Positions 20,301 through 27,693 of a stretch of 27,693 nucleotides of DNA are shown one piece after another. The DNA is taken from the IMG/VR virus record IMGVR_UViG_3300030104_005724, positions 1-27,693 of that record; one strand, 5' to 3'. Origin of the DNA: a virus. The position numbers and the translations under genes are program-made. Each line of letters opens with the position of its first letter. Within the stretch, counting starts at the first letter, position 1. The notes beneath the pieces were generated by a model, which saw only the letters and a program-made list of their open reading frames with translations, searched no databases and had not been told where the DNA came from.

Positions 20301-22866
20301 CCAATGCCTCTGGAGATAAACGATCGCGCCCAATTGCTTGGTAGCGATCCGTCAGCTTTACCAACAATGGTTCAGCCGCAACCTTTGCTTGCTCCGCTAC
20401 ACGTTCACGAACAAATGCTGCTGAAGCCGCACGAGATTCAAAGTTCGCTCGAACAGCAGACACCGCTCTTGACGTCGCATTTCGGGCAGACTCAAGCGAA
20501 ATCTTCTGAGTCTCTTTCGCCGCTTTCGCCGCAGCCGAAACAGTTTTAGGGAACTTAGCATCCAATGTCTTTAAAAATTTGACCCCCTGCTCTGGATCCA
20601 CAAACTCAATTGCTCGGGCAAGACGAGAAACTTCTTCGGTCCATTCAGACGGGTTGTCACGCAATAATCGTGTAGCTTTAGGACTTTCCAAGAACCCGAC
20701 AAAATCAAACAAGGACTGACGCTGCGCAACATTTAGACCCTCGTCCGACAAGTTCATGTCGAACTTACCGAGTAGAGCTAAAGCGTCATCAGCGAAAGGT
20801 TTACCCGCAAATTCACGAATTCTGGCTGTAAACGCTTTATCAATGTCACCTGATTTCAAAAGCTCAACGGACTCAATCAAATCGTCTAAGACACCCTCGG
20901 CCCGCATAAGCTCAGGGAATCCTGTTAATTGATCAACAGACTCACCACGAAGCATTACACGGCGGGCACCCATATGAATGTTCTGTGCCGTCTCACCAAA
21001 CGTTCCCGGCACATTTGCTGCCAGTCGTTTACCTTCCGTAAATGTTGTTTCTTTTACCCGCTTACCAATTCGACGAGCAATATCCGCATCTAAGCGATCA
21101 ACTTCGCGGGCAATGTCGACATTTGTTTTTCGTGTCTCACTAAACGCATCATCAGCTTTATTGGCAAAAGCTTTAGCTTCTTCCAAAATATCCAATGCTT
21201 CATCGTAATCGCCGCGAGCAACAGCCTTCTCGGCAGCCTCTAATACGTCTTCTGTTTTAGCGAGATTTGTCGCGCCATCCCCAAGAGACTCGACAAGATT
21301 CGGTGCCATACGGCGGAAGCCAGCAGTTGCCGCAGCAACCTCAGCCACACGCTTAGTGCTACGAGCAACACCAGCAGCACCCATAAATAAATCAGGGGTC
21401 AAAATTGCAGCGACAAGACCCGCAGAGCCCATTGCAACTGACGCAAGACCCCCAGACTCAGCAGCCTCAGACGATAGCGCGGCTTTTAGGAAGTCTCTGC
21501 GGTTTTTGATACCATCGAGAGAGCCCTCACGAATCGCCGTAAGAAGACTCTCATCCTTTGAGTCATCAAGAACACGCTCGGCAGCACCAGCAATCCCCGC
21601 CTGAAAGGTGTCTGCCATTTCAAAGATGTGCCATGTCGGAGAAGTCAGACGATAAACAGGAATCCCTTTCGGGTCAATACCGACAACCTCAATACGGACA
21701 TTAGCGGCGTTCTCCATTGCCTGGGTAATCCACCACTTGTCTTTTGACTCAGGAGCGTTTCTTACATTACCCGGATCAATCTGGTCATACTGAATAAAAC
21801 CAGGAAGATAGTACTTATTTACAGTGCGTAGAAGAGCAACCTCATACAAAGAGTCCCGCTCAGCCTTGGGCTTAAGCTGTTCATACTCTTTTGAACCTAC
21901 GCCGACACCCTCACGCTCCGCCATCTTACCCAGTTTATGGGCCATAATTTCGCTGACTAAGGCTTGGAACTTACGCTCACCCAGAGTGTTCCGAATCATC
22001 GCACCCGTAGTAGGTGGGCCAAGAGCATCAATGTGCCTCTTGTAGATCTCCGCCTGCTCTTTGTCGGTTGCTATTTCTGGGTTGATTAACTGATTTGCAG
22101 CGATCTCCATCTGCGCATACTCAGCCTGCCCCGGCTTCGCAATGGCGTCTTCCGCCTCACCGCTGTCAGAGTCACCCGAAAATATACGCGACTTAAGTCT
22201 TGGATCTTTTCCCGAAAGCAGCTTTATAAGCGTCTCTTTCCTCTCTTTCTCGCTCATTTTCTTTTCGCGTGATGCAACGCGCTTAATACCCTTGACGCGA
22301 ATTTTTTCGCCTCGGGCCATCACTTCGCGTTGTTTCGGCGACAGCGTCCAGATTTGTTCCTGAGTCTTAAACTCATCTACAACTTTCTTCGCGGGACGAC
22401 CCTTATCGCCGATCTCGGAAAATAAATTAGCCAACGGGACGCTTTGAGCTTGAGCGGCTTTCTTGAACTCGTCAAGAGTAATGCCCATGTCTTCGGCATG
22501 CAGTTGCATAACTTCATCAGGGTCAAAAGCAGGCTCACCTTTCGCTACTTTACTCTCTACACCTTTTGGGTCTAACTGACGCTCAGACTCACCACGACTT
22601 GCAATCAACAAGCCTAATCGTGGAATCTTAAGGTCCAACTTTAAGTCATCAAACTTCCCCGGTTCGATATCGATCGATTCGAACTTACCCATTTCAAGTG
22701 ATTCAGGGGCCTCAGTTTTTTCCGGCTCCGCAGTCTTTACCGGCTTCTCTTCAGCTTTTGGTTTTTTAGTTGGAGGGAAATCATCCAAGTCGATGTTCAT
22801 GTCGCCTGGATCACGAGCTTTCAATCGGGCCAAACGATCTCTATTTTCTTTCTGCGTGTCAGCCAC
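14314..22866 (-). CDS. Giant 2850-residue polyvalent/ejection-type virion protein with zincin-like and GNAT-like parts
   Basis: The largest gene of the window. The start is GTG at 22866, with GGAG 6 bases upstream. Visible parts: a charged Lys/Pro/Glu N-terminus (1-60); a hydrophobic Ala/Gly segment (about 470-505); coiled-coil-like Ala/Glu-rich stretches (about 510-900); a Pro/Ala linker (about 910-945); a zincin-like site H1133-E-F-I-H1137 with a possible third ligand Glu1203 in NPSEFLAF; a GNAT-like segment with acetyl-CoA-loop-like RNRGFG at 1399-1404 and a following IDSLRVYKSLGDMG helix; and a C-terminal region with FFPFWAF (2415-2421). Large multi-domain phage proteins of this kind (polyvalent proteins) can be packed in the virion and enter the cell with DNA. 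The upstream genes also look like internal virion proteins. I see no convincing N4-type virion RNA polymerase motifs. Domain calls rest on short motifs. Confidence 0.8.
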   Translation of the reverse strand: MADTQKENRDRLARLKARDPGDMNIDLDDFPPTKKPKAEEKPVKTAEPEKTEAPESLEMGKFESIDIEPGKFDDLKLDLKIPRLGLLIASRGESERQLDPKGVESKVAKGEPAFDPDEVMQLHAEDMGITLDEFKKAAQAQSVPLANLFSEIGDKGRPAKKVVDEFKTQEQIWTLSPKQREVMARGEKIRVKGIKRVASREKKMSEKERKETLIKLLSGKDPRLKSRIFSGDSDSGEAEDAIAKPGQAEYAQMEIAANQLINPEIATDKEQAEIYKRHIDALGPPTTGAMIRNTLGERKFQALVSEIMAHKLGKMAEREGVGVGSKEYEQLKPKAERDSLYEVALLRTVNKYYLPGFIQYDQIDPGNVRNAPESKDKWWITQAMENAANVRIEVVGIDPKGIPVYRLTSPTWHIFEMADTFQAGIAGAAERVLDDSKDESLLTAIREGSLDGIKNRRDFLKAALSSEAAESGGLASVAMGSAGLVAAILTPDLFMGAAGVARSTKRVAEVAAATAGFRRMAPNLVESLGDGATNLAKTEDVLEAAEKAVARGDYDEALDILEEAKAFANKADDAFSETRKTNVDIAREVDRLDADIARRIGKRVKETTFTEGKRLAANVPGTFGETAQNIHMGARRVMLRGESVDQLTGFPELMRAEGVLDDLIESVELLKSGDIDKAFTARIREFAGKPFADDALALLGKFDMNLSDEGLNVAQRQSLFDFVGFLESPKATRLLRDNPSEWTEEVSRLARAIEFVDPEQGVKFLKTLDAKFPKTVSAAAKAAKETQKISLESARNATSRAVSAVRANFESRAASAAFVRERVAEQAKVAAEPLLVKLTDRYQAIGRDRLSPEALDFRDQIVDIYPALEGDGALKIVRLMDQEAKKFADSKAGRTVQDYYRERFAGVKRVADEVEEVAPKKAPTPDAPAPDAPTPKAPETVEPEPLPDLLSVITSDPKVAKKLPPGIRKALENARLGTDVSRGAFRGSLAGVPKAKPLPDVADEFKALKSLDAQTAQAQPMVHQFRVDSTSGLKPEVLYNHLIGMKSGDEVVEFLANHAKLDSTRLLAQRILPTIRRDPPSFEIVPGPVGPRGVASGLYETVDHGVQVTGAVKPARFGDVVPATGLTEEVLIHEFIHAATHQFILKNPSDKSVLAMQDLIAETRVGIARLIETVSMDKNAVSSLRSVKLYAENFDSYIGNPSEFLAFTLMDPKFQRLLSLIEVTPKVSLWNKFTRTVASIFGIRKENETNALAQALVASERVIQRAVKFDTRPAANAEPVVRNIPSEGPPTSSQIDAFTGDALFARNEVFITSPKLQGFEGNGITAVVDDLGNVLGTRFATRGTDAPQLPGRIGSVGLDPTVSAAADIRRAPVPGIAFTRQTQNPVLRIVSAEIEARFRNRGFGVDLYLRALKYAQDSGVGFVSDIGPSIDSLRVYKSLGDMGIPFQKIPRRTASGEYADAFFLNPVSLAKIDLDDLARQHGLRNRRSMFSVEMDESAAFMRRLEDGSEPLMVEFLENGQAIIRAMSETASVDDFIRALGQISRRDLDESGMKTLVSWLETKGINVGYQGARFTAADATEIERAEEEFARAFAAYVASGRADKPELAGPLSKVREWTADKYAAMRGAEVDGASLDMDESLRRSLDGLLRVPSKRVGLPNIIGIAKDALIKPDLGGTEVDILEEIARESFRMGTPISKADLRDQFSNALKAYNAGRVDEAVIRLPGPVTIKGWTANAATGKREFTLDELANYQMSLETAKQLELQGARKLGIRGPEEAIEELTPSELVDQWVVQNPIQRAARFMYLGGDAFDDMRFLPPPIRDAVMAGARRVQQAIGDAVTLVAEKDIVNLTRLVTGVPNVQFSKGGRSAMSAGHDSMASVSANLTRYFSSIPAADMSLIQQFMIRIRHVGSTSKVASEYVKSEEGAKTLGQISEIFHEIIDGPKASRFVSEAFKAAGYKGQRIDPKFFTQPAEGLDPGGLLEILMYYSNMTVRGDPALPETQKLWSVTTEGLSPRSTSQNAFNGIYQDINKFFADDPTVANRIAILIAGHGMADAAKKNWVKLGIAADEDLAKSMRQYIVGEAINPDDVVRVRNAFDSLGYNPNMVEGYNLDGLKLYVPKAARLRLDTALAQAQDPALLKLEGMNTMEALNSIAAVPEKIMGGSGTNSSAALSFALFYRYLKTRMVRGHFVLKSRYFWMNTFDHFNQVATKAGFRTALISSTRLFTQNVLSNPVGQAAVFAARSTGKGDSVEAFRRVLQNGGDAAAQWAGKLTRGSKWNVNVNPILEGAGGIVMIAGKPYKNNELRQIALEAGLFASFDTTQLGTKIQNVGNLFLQTQAKNGRLTQMGKDILGDIKGASEDIAEAWAERERLGCMVTLMEAGIDPRTAAKISIRALYDYAGSMSKADRNFLLNIFFPFWAFQKNANRQIFDTIFSPEGAYRLGVMRRAYDKGSELLSYLTYSASVDEYGISTDSLPPELRHTYFAFKKQLLDQYGENGKIPAPIQEEIRLFVSHSMIGISGGKVMQGSLYYDGFKDIAASLKGEDGETVGLDRRTLAAYYMPRPDRSGLPTYFRDRISVALPYYPEPYKEEPVTYEPPEEFQQSTKLWNDLYRENRPEAPYMAFFMPETTYAAAFNHFSYLFATKLLVLQKIEDMGDNWFTDEDDGSDAITPLTPLNALLNPARAPVLSDVQASLGTGGATIPKKIAPSLVHFFDYHMIDLLELDENDDTFEIQIEQEIAVEEGFEPEDFTRKQPGVAVKPGKRYYMMPGVAQLLFANSPLGELNDILLRAEKSSAEKAAGTRGELQKWARVISGLDQREILRERTTASEVFRAEAGTSGKTLERAKKKR

Positions 22867-22883
22867 GAAAATCTCCGACTAAA

Positions 22884-24212
22884 TTATTCTTCTGGAGGAA
22901 CAATACCAGAACCGGCATACATCCTATCTGATTGTTCTGGATAAGTAACACTCATTACCCGACGCAGTTGAAGTTCCTCTGCCCTAAGTTGTTCAATCGA
23001 ATCTTCGAGAGCAGCTATTTGAGCATAATCATACTTACTTTTTCTCTTCGCAGGATCTTTCAGTTTGTTTATCTGATCTTGGGCACCAAGAATTTGCCTC
23101 GATCGAATAGCAATTTCTGACCGTACTTTTGTAGGATCAACTGTCTGGCCTCTCGGGGCAGTCGGCGCAAACATCCTTCCGCCTTGGCGTGGTGCATCTG
23201 CAAATGGTTTTCGTTGAATTAACTGACTCTCAATAATCCCCTCAGCAGGCTTACCCGTCGCAGGATCGAGATACATACTCGGGTCAAAAGATGTCATTGG
23301 CGGAGCAGCGCCTTCAATTTCAGGATCTGAAGCATACGCTAACCAACGCATTGGTCCGCCAGTAGCTACATCCATTGCGAGAGGAACAGTTCGATCTATA
23401 GCAGTTTCCGCCGCACGATAAAGTCTGCCACCACCAAGAGTCTCTAACCCCACAGATGACTCAATCGGTGTCGACGGTCGACCCATAAGACCGACGGCAC
23501 GCTTCAACTCTTCTCGTTTTCGGCTTGCTGCGTAACGGCGAGGTTCGCCACCCTCAAGCTCAAGCACAGCCTCACGACGACGAGGACCCATTGTCGCGTA
23601 TTCATCGACACCCGGTGCCATACGTTCAGCGGTATAAACTCGACTTTCCGCCTCTCTCAGTTTTTCGTCCGCGCGAGTGCGCCCTCGTGTTGGATAAGTA
23701 GGACCACTTAGATCACCTCGACGCTTTCTTGCCGGACCAATGGGGCCTTCACCCATATCAATCCCCGAAGTGTCTCCAGGAGTACCGCGTCTCGCCGCCT
23801 CTAATGCCTTGACTACGGCAATAAGTTCTTTACGTTTCGCTGTGAGTCGTTCCTGAGTTTCTTCTTTCGACAACTCATCAGCACGACGTTCTTCAATTGT
23901 CGCACGCATTTTTACTGGGGCTCGACCCTTTAGTCTCGACTCCAACTGCCGAACTTCCGTTTCAAGCTCTGAGGCTTGGGCCTCAAGATCATTCGTTTCC
24001 GACACCGGCTCAGGCGGAGAATCTTCCACAACTGGATCAACCACAGGTGGCGCACCCTTACCTGCTCGGGCAACATACGTTGTATCTGCAGGAGGCTTAC
24101 CCGCAGGAGGCTTACCCGCAGGAGGCTTACCCACAGGAGGCTTACCCGCAGTAGGCTTACCCGCAGGAGGCGACGGAGCTTTTTTAGCGCCGGTAATAAC
24201 AAACTTCGGCAT
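22884..24212 (-). CDS. 442-residue probable internal virion protein with PPAGK repeats
   Basis: The N-terminus (about 13-42) is a low-complexity Pro-Ala-Gly-Lys repeat in five-residue steps. Next comes an acidic Pro-rich spacer, then a predicted coiled coil (from about residue 73, ASELETEVRQLESRLKG) and Arg/Glu-rich helices. The C-terminal part is mixed, ends IVPPEE, and contains a second coiled region (QIAALEDSIEQLRAEELQLRR). The start at 24212 has a GGGGGTGA site upstream. It lies 17 bases before the giant gene. It has no enzymatic motif or membrane segment. Position and composition suggest a component ejected or packed with its large neighbours. No family is recognised. Confidence 0.75.
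   Translation of the reverse strand: MPKFVITGAKKAPSPPAGKPTAGKPPVGKPPAGKPPAGKPPADTTYVARAGKGAPPVVDPVVEDSPPEPVSETNDLEAQASELETEVRQLESRLKGRAPVKMRATIEERRADELSKEETQERLTAKRKELIAVVKALEAARRGTPGDTSGIDMGEGPIGPARKRRGDLSGPTYPTRGRTRADEKLREAESRVYTAERMAPGVDEYATMGPRRREAVLELEGGEPRRYAASRKREELKRAVGLMGRPSTPIESSVGLETLGGGRLYRAAETAIDRTVPLAMDVATGGPMRWLAYASDPEIEGAAPPMTSFDPSMYLDPATGKPAEGIIESQLIQRKPFADAPRQGGRMFAPTAPRGQTVDPTKVRSEIAIRSRQILGAQDQINKLKDPAKRKSKYDYAQIAALEDSIEQLRAEELQLRRVMSVTYPEQSDRMYAGSGIVPPEE
24091..24165 (-). repeat. 15-bp tandem repeat, five copies, coding for PPAGK
   Basis: Five contiguous 15-base units (GGAGGCTTACCCGCA on the plus strand) start at 24091, 24106, 24121, 24136 and 24151. The third unit has CCACA for CCGCA and the fifth begins GTAGG. 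They encode the PPAGK/PPVGK/PTAGK repeats. The near-identical units are prone to slipped-strand length change that keeps the frame. Confidence 0.9.
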
Positions 24213-24223
24213 AAGTCACCCCC

Positions 24224-24523
24224 TTAAGCCTTATAAGCCGACGCAATATTTTGATACGCAATCTGCATTGCCGTCGGTTGTTCTGTACCACCTGACGAAG
24301 CCGCAGCAGCCTCGGCCTCTTCAGTCTTCCGCCTTTTCTGACCCTTCGCGACGGCTTGGACGTAAGGTGCAATCTTTTTCAGCTTTGCCCTACGCCTTGC
24401 TTTATCCGCCAACGATGGGCCGGTGTCAGCCGTCTTAACTAACTCTGACTCATCACCCGAAGTCACGTCAGTCGGACCATCACCTTTAAACTGCATCTTA
24501 TCTGGATCAAATTCTTCCGCCAT
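24224..24523 (-). CDS. 99-residue charged hypothetical protein
   Basis: It begins MAEEFDPDKMQFKGDGPTDV, followed by a basic middle (DKARRRAKLKKIAPYVQ...KGQKRRKTEE), an Ala-rich stretch and a helical end (TAMQIAYQNIASAYKA). It is largely disordered in appearance. The start is set at ATG 24523, overlapping the preceding TGA as TGATG; an adjacent GTG at 24526 is also possible. AAAGGA lies upstream. It sits between two large probable virion proteins, so a small assembly or DNA-packing role is possible, but no function can be assigned. Confidence 0.7.
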   Translation of the reverse strand: MAEEFDPDKMQFKGDGPTDVTSGDESELVKTADTGPSLADKARRRAKLKKIAPYVQAVAKGQKRRKTEEAEAAAASSGGTEQPTAMQIAYQNIASAYKA

Positions 24524-27489
24524 CACTTCATTCCTTTCGACTTACCTTGAGTTGTTTCTGCCTCATCGTCACTGGTGGAGTCACGATCCGCTTCAGGGTT
24601 TGCTTGAGGACCCTTCTCGCCAGGAACTTCTGACGAATCCAGAGCAGCGTCGTCTACTTTATCGGGCTCAGGGGGCTTCTTTTTCTTTGCTTTCTTCTTT
24701 TTCTTCAACAAGCCCAAAACCTTGGACATAGCGCCCTTCAATGATGGAGCGGCTACGTCACGAACATCAGTAGGCAGATCACCCGAAGTTGACTCCTCGG
24801 ATGGAATCGTCGTTGCGGGAGCAAGGGCCCTCGGGTCCACTTTCATCGACATTGCACCTGGGTCAGTAAATGAGTCCTGACTCATCGGAACAGATTTAAG
24901 TGACTTCGGAGTTTTATCCCCAACACCGGGACGAGGCTTGCGGACTTTCATCGACATCTCACCCGCATCAGTAAACGAGTCTTGCGAAGTAGATTTACTT
25001 GGGTCCGGTTTTACGGAAGCAGCATCTACTTCAGGAGTAGGCTCGTCAACTTCAGACTCGTCAACTTCAGGCTCGTCAACTTCAGGATCATCCATATCCT
25101 CAGTAAAAATCTCGGGGTCAACCTTACTTTGGTCACGAGGCATAGCAGGTGCGTATTTCGGTTTCGGTAACTTAAACCCAATATCCGAATCGTGCAGGTT
25201 CCCATAAAGTAAGAAATATTGATCACCAAAGTTATCGTTATAAAACTTGGCTAATTTTTCTCTTTGTTCCGGGGTTTTACTCTTGTCGACTAGACTCTCA
25301 ATCATTTCAGGTAAAATAGACGTGTCGATAAAAGGGGATCCAACAACAGCGGGGGCACTAAGGTTAGGATCTACGCCATCTTTTGGCGTCGGCGGTTGTT
25401 CGATCAACTGCTCAGTCTGAGCCTGATCGAGATCTGTAGTGTCCCGAAGCTCATCTGTGTCTGCGATGCCACGGGTATCGTCTGTAGGATCAAGCACCCA
25501 GATGCCTGCCATGTCAGAACCAGGACCGGTCATCGGAGTTGCTGGTACTTCAGGCTCTCGCGTAAACCCAAGACCCTCAGGAGTCAGAGCGTTGATTGTC
25601 GCACCTTCAATTGCTTCAGATTTGTCAGGATCAGTCCGTGGTGTGTATAACTCACCCCTAAATTCTCCTGCGATTAACGCCGAAAGATCTTCTTGAGAGA
25701 GCAAACTGACAACACCATCAACCTCTTTAGCCAAGACATCAAGGCCGCCGTCAGCAGGTAGTTTATCTAATAAAACACCCCGCTGTGTAGCATCGGTAAC
25801 TTCAGAAATACCCTCAGCCGAAACAGCATAAATCTTTGCTGTCGCTGGATCGACGATGTACGAAGCATCATCTATATCAGCAGAGAAAATACGATTGCGT
25901 CGCGCTTGTGACTGCGCCGCCTCAAACTCATCTATGCGAACCGCTCGATTCGTGTTTGGATCAACGATGTAATCCGTACCAACCATGGCGAGATCTTCAA
26001 TGTCCTGCTCGCCAGCAAGAAATCGAGATGTCGCATCAAGGCGCGCATACTTGTTTTTTTCTTGTCGATACTTCCGTTTTGCCCGACGATCGGCTCGACT
26101 CGGCTTATACGCTGGACGCTCAAGAATCTCTGCTTGGCTTGCATCCTCGGGAGTAATCAACCGAGCGCCACCCTCAGTTGCGATCCGAATGGAACCCATC
26201 GGATCTGCCGCATGACGCTTCATTCGTCGACCAGTGACGCTGGTGCCGTCTTTAAGCTCAACCCGCCAGACCTCACCAGACCAAACATTCTTAAGCCCAA
26301 ATTCACCTGGACGACGCATTGACTGATTTTTCCACGCCAACAAGGCGGCAACATCATCACCACCCCGACGGTAGGTCGAAACATCAATGTTCCCTTCTTC
26401 GTCAAAACCAACTGAACCAAGACGATCAAACCCGTGGTCAGCAGCCCAGGCGCGGAAACCAGAGTTACCAATACCCTTAGCTAAACCTTCCCGAATCTCA
26501 TCTTGATCGTCCACAGAAAGCTTTGACTTAGCAAATTCCACTGCGTGCTTCGCATAACGATGAGTCAGCTTACGTTCATGAGCCGCCTGAATGATCGAAT
26601 CAGCGGCCTCGGCACTCATCATTCCGGTGCTTTTCTCAAAGCTAGCTTGATTACCCTCAACCATTTCCATCGCAGCTTCAAGGGCTTGCTCACCAGCCTC
26701 CTTTTTGCCTGCGTTAATTAGTGCTATCGCCTGATTAATTTGCCTCTCGGCAAGATCACCCTGCGTCTGAAGACGATCGTCAATGACACGCTCTTGTCGA
26801 AGAGCACCATTATACTCCTCCAACATATCAAGCATGTTGACTACATCAGGTGAACTCATCGCCCGGCGATGTTTGGAACTTAAAAGGGCCCTTGTACCCT
26901 TAATATCGATAAAGCCGTCGTCACCTATAAGGATAATTTTATTCGGTTTTTGAGAGTCGTTTAACTCGTTAACCATCCCATTTACTGTGACGACAAAACC
27001 AGGGTCATTGACCGTGAGCAGAGGCCCTTTTGTTCCATCTGCTCGTACACCTGTACTATATAATGCGTTACCAAGCGCCGTAATCCCCCCAACGGGATCT
27101 CGACCTCCTTGCCGTATCTTACCCCTTAACGCAAGAATCATTTTCCTATCAGCTACACGAGTTTTCGCGTAATACGCCTTCTGTGCCCCGATATTTGCTA
27201 CATGGATATCCTTAAGGATTTTTGCCCGCGCAATACCCTGCTTTGATGCAAGCTCATTGTACTTAAACTGAAGGTTCGACATGTCAGTTCGATACTCAAT
27301 GACTGACTTCACCTGCTTCAACTGAGTGGTTGAGATACCCTCTTCAGTCTCAAGCATAATCTTAATCGCGTCTAGGTACTGCTCAAACATCTCGGCGTCG
27401 TTAACGCTTTCATCGTCAGAAACAGCACCGCCCCGACTTGCACGAAGAGCCCGAATAACTTGATTTGATACCTTTTCCTGAAACGACAT
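24523..27489 (-). CDS. 988-residue probable internal virion protein
   Basis: The N-terminal third is helical and coiled-coil-like (about 30-330). It is followed by a mixed central region with two related YIVDP elements (DYIVDPNTNRAV and SYIVDPATAKIY, about 500-560). The C-terminal part is low complexity: an acidic EVDE repeat (about 799-824), two copies of SQDSFTD[AP]GxMSMKV (about 835 and 870), and a lysine run (about 927-941) near the end. The start at 27489 overlaps the previous stop (TAATG), with AGGAGT about 9 bases upstream. It has no membrane segment or enzymatic motif. Its size, charge and position beside the giant protein suit an internal or ejected virion protein. The homologous family is not recognised. 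Confidence 0.78.
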   Translation of the reverse strand: MSFQEKVSNQVIRALRASRGGAVSDDESVNDAEMFEQYLDAIKIMLETEEGISTTQLKQVKSVIEYRTDMSNLQFKYNELASKQGIARAKILKDIHVANIGAQKAYYAKTRVADRKMILALRGKIRQGGRDPVGGITALGNALYSTGVRADGTKGPLLTVNDPGFVVTVNGMVNELNDSQKPNKIILIGDDGFIDIKGTRALLSSKHRRAMSSPDVVNMLDMLEEYNGALRQERVIDDRLQTQGDLAERQINQAIALINAGKKEAGEQALEAAMEMVEGNQASFEKSTGMMSAEAADSIIQAAHERKLTHRYAKHAVEFAKSKLSVDDQDEIREGLAKGIGNSGFRAWAADHGFDRLGSVGFDEEGNIDVSTYRRGGDDVAALLAWKNQSMRRPGEFGLKNVWSGEVWRVELKDGTSVTGRRMKRHAADPMGSIRIATEGGARLITPEDASQAEILERPAYKPSRADRRAKRKYRQEKNKYARLDATSRFLAGEQDIEDLAMVGTDYIVDPNTNRAVRIDEFEAAQSQARRNRIFSADIDDASYIVDPATAKIYAVSAEGISEVTDATQRGVLLDKLPADGGLDVLAKEVDGVVSLLSQEDLSALIAGEFRGELYTPRTDPDKSEAIEGATINALTPEGLGFTREPEVPATPMTGPGSDMAGIWVLDPTDDTRGIADTDELRDTTDLDQAQTEQLIEQPPTPKDGVDPNLSAPAVVGSPFIDTSILPEMIESLVDKSKTPEQREKLAKFYNDNFGDQYFLLYGNLHDSDIGFKLPKPKYAPAMPRDQSKVDPEIFTEDMDDPEVDEPEVDESEVDEPTPEVDAASVKPDPSKSTSQDSFTDAGEMSMKVRKPRPGVGDKTPKSLKSVPMSQDSFTDPGAMSMKVDPRALAPATTIPSEESTSGDLPTDVRDVAAPSLKGAMSKVLGLLKKKKKAKKKKPPEPDKVDDAALDSSEVPGEKGPQANPEADRDSTSDDEAETTQGKSKGMK

Positions 27490-27693
27490 TATTGCGGTAC
27501 TCCTGTTGTTGATCCGGGCGGAACCCCTGTCCCAGTCTTTTGCATAAGTTCGTGCACGCCTGATGCGGTAGTCTCTTTCTTCGCTTGTTGGCCAAGACCC
27601 TCAATAGCTAAGTCGCCACCAATAGAAAGAGCGTCTTGGATACCACCCGTAATTGCTTGAGTCTTCTGAATATCTGCCGCAGCAAGCCCCTGC
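27489..27693 (-). CDS. 3' end of a probable internal virion protein gene, cut by the window edge
   Basis: About 67 C-terminal residues are visible, from QGLAAADIQKTQAITGG to the end GSTTGVPQ. The stop (27491-27489) overlaps the next start as TAATG. The part seen is Ala/Gly/Gln-rich and partly helical, and ends in a Gly/Pro/Thr-rich tail. This is the composition of structural or core proteins, and the position upstream of the 988-residue gene fits. The start and most of the gene lie outside the window, so nothing can be said about domains. Confidence 0.68.
   Translation of the reverse strand, partial: QGLAAADIQKTQAITGGIQDALSIGGDLAIEGLGQQAKKETTASGVHELMQKTGTGVPPGSTTGVPQ

Noticed and set aside
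14314-22866. N4-type virion RNA polymerase as identity of the giant protein
   Set aside because: The size and position would fit, but I could not find the single-subunit polymerase motifs (T-x-x-G-R, the Arg/Lys/Tyr-Gly motif B helix, the HDS-type motif C).

Overview
The window reads as part of a tailed-bacteriophage genome (Caudoviricetes), probably from an aquatic environmental source. Genes are packed almost without gaps, and many start inside the stop codon of the gene before (TAATG, ATGA or TGATG junctions). Most starts carry a GGAG-type ribosome binding site, which points to a bacterial host. Phage hallmarks include a fibre protein, small beta-rich virion-type proteins, very large internal-virion-type proteins, a lysis cassette and a recombination/replication module. 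No terminase, portal, major capsid, DNA polymerase, integrase, tRNA, rRNA or CRISPR array is visible. The host cannot be named from this sequence.

Layout from right to left, the direction most genes are read (minus strand). (1) 14.3-27.7 kb: large virion-associated proteins. These are the end of an incoming gene, a 988-residue protein, a 99-residue protein, a 442-residue protein with PPAGK repeats, and a giant 2850-residue protein. The giant has a zincin-like HExxH site, a GNAT-like segment and a hydrophobic, aromatic C-terminal part, and looks like a polyvalent/ejection-type protein. (2) 7.7-14.2 kb: probable distal virion/host-contact proteins. These are a 156-residue protein, a fibre with an internal duplication, a 121-residue beta protein, two related ~290-residue proteins, and four related 119-137-residue proteins with a small holin-like gene lying among them. 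(3) 5.1-7.7 kb: a lysis-type cassette, with several small one-membrane-segment/coiled-coil proteins around an L,D-transpeptidase-like putative cell-wall enzyme.

(4) 4.4-5.1 kb: the only plus-strand genes, an XRE-family repressor-like protein and an acidic 86-residue partner. They are divergent from (5) 1-4.4 kb, a DNA-processing operon: SNF2/SF2 helicase, a 56-residue protein, a RecB/Cas4-like nuclease with four cysteines suited to a 4Fe-4S cluster, a Sak4-like RecA-fold ATPase with a degenerate Walker A, a 66-residue protein, and the start of one more gene. The ~95 bp divergent region holds two opposed sigma70-like promoters and a cluster of TGTCA/TGACA half-sites. The minus-strand promoter is placed so that its transcript should begin at the helicase ATG, giving a leaderless mRNA. 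The repressor probably controls the helicase operon, and perhaps itself, from this site.
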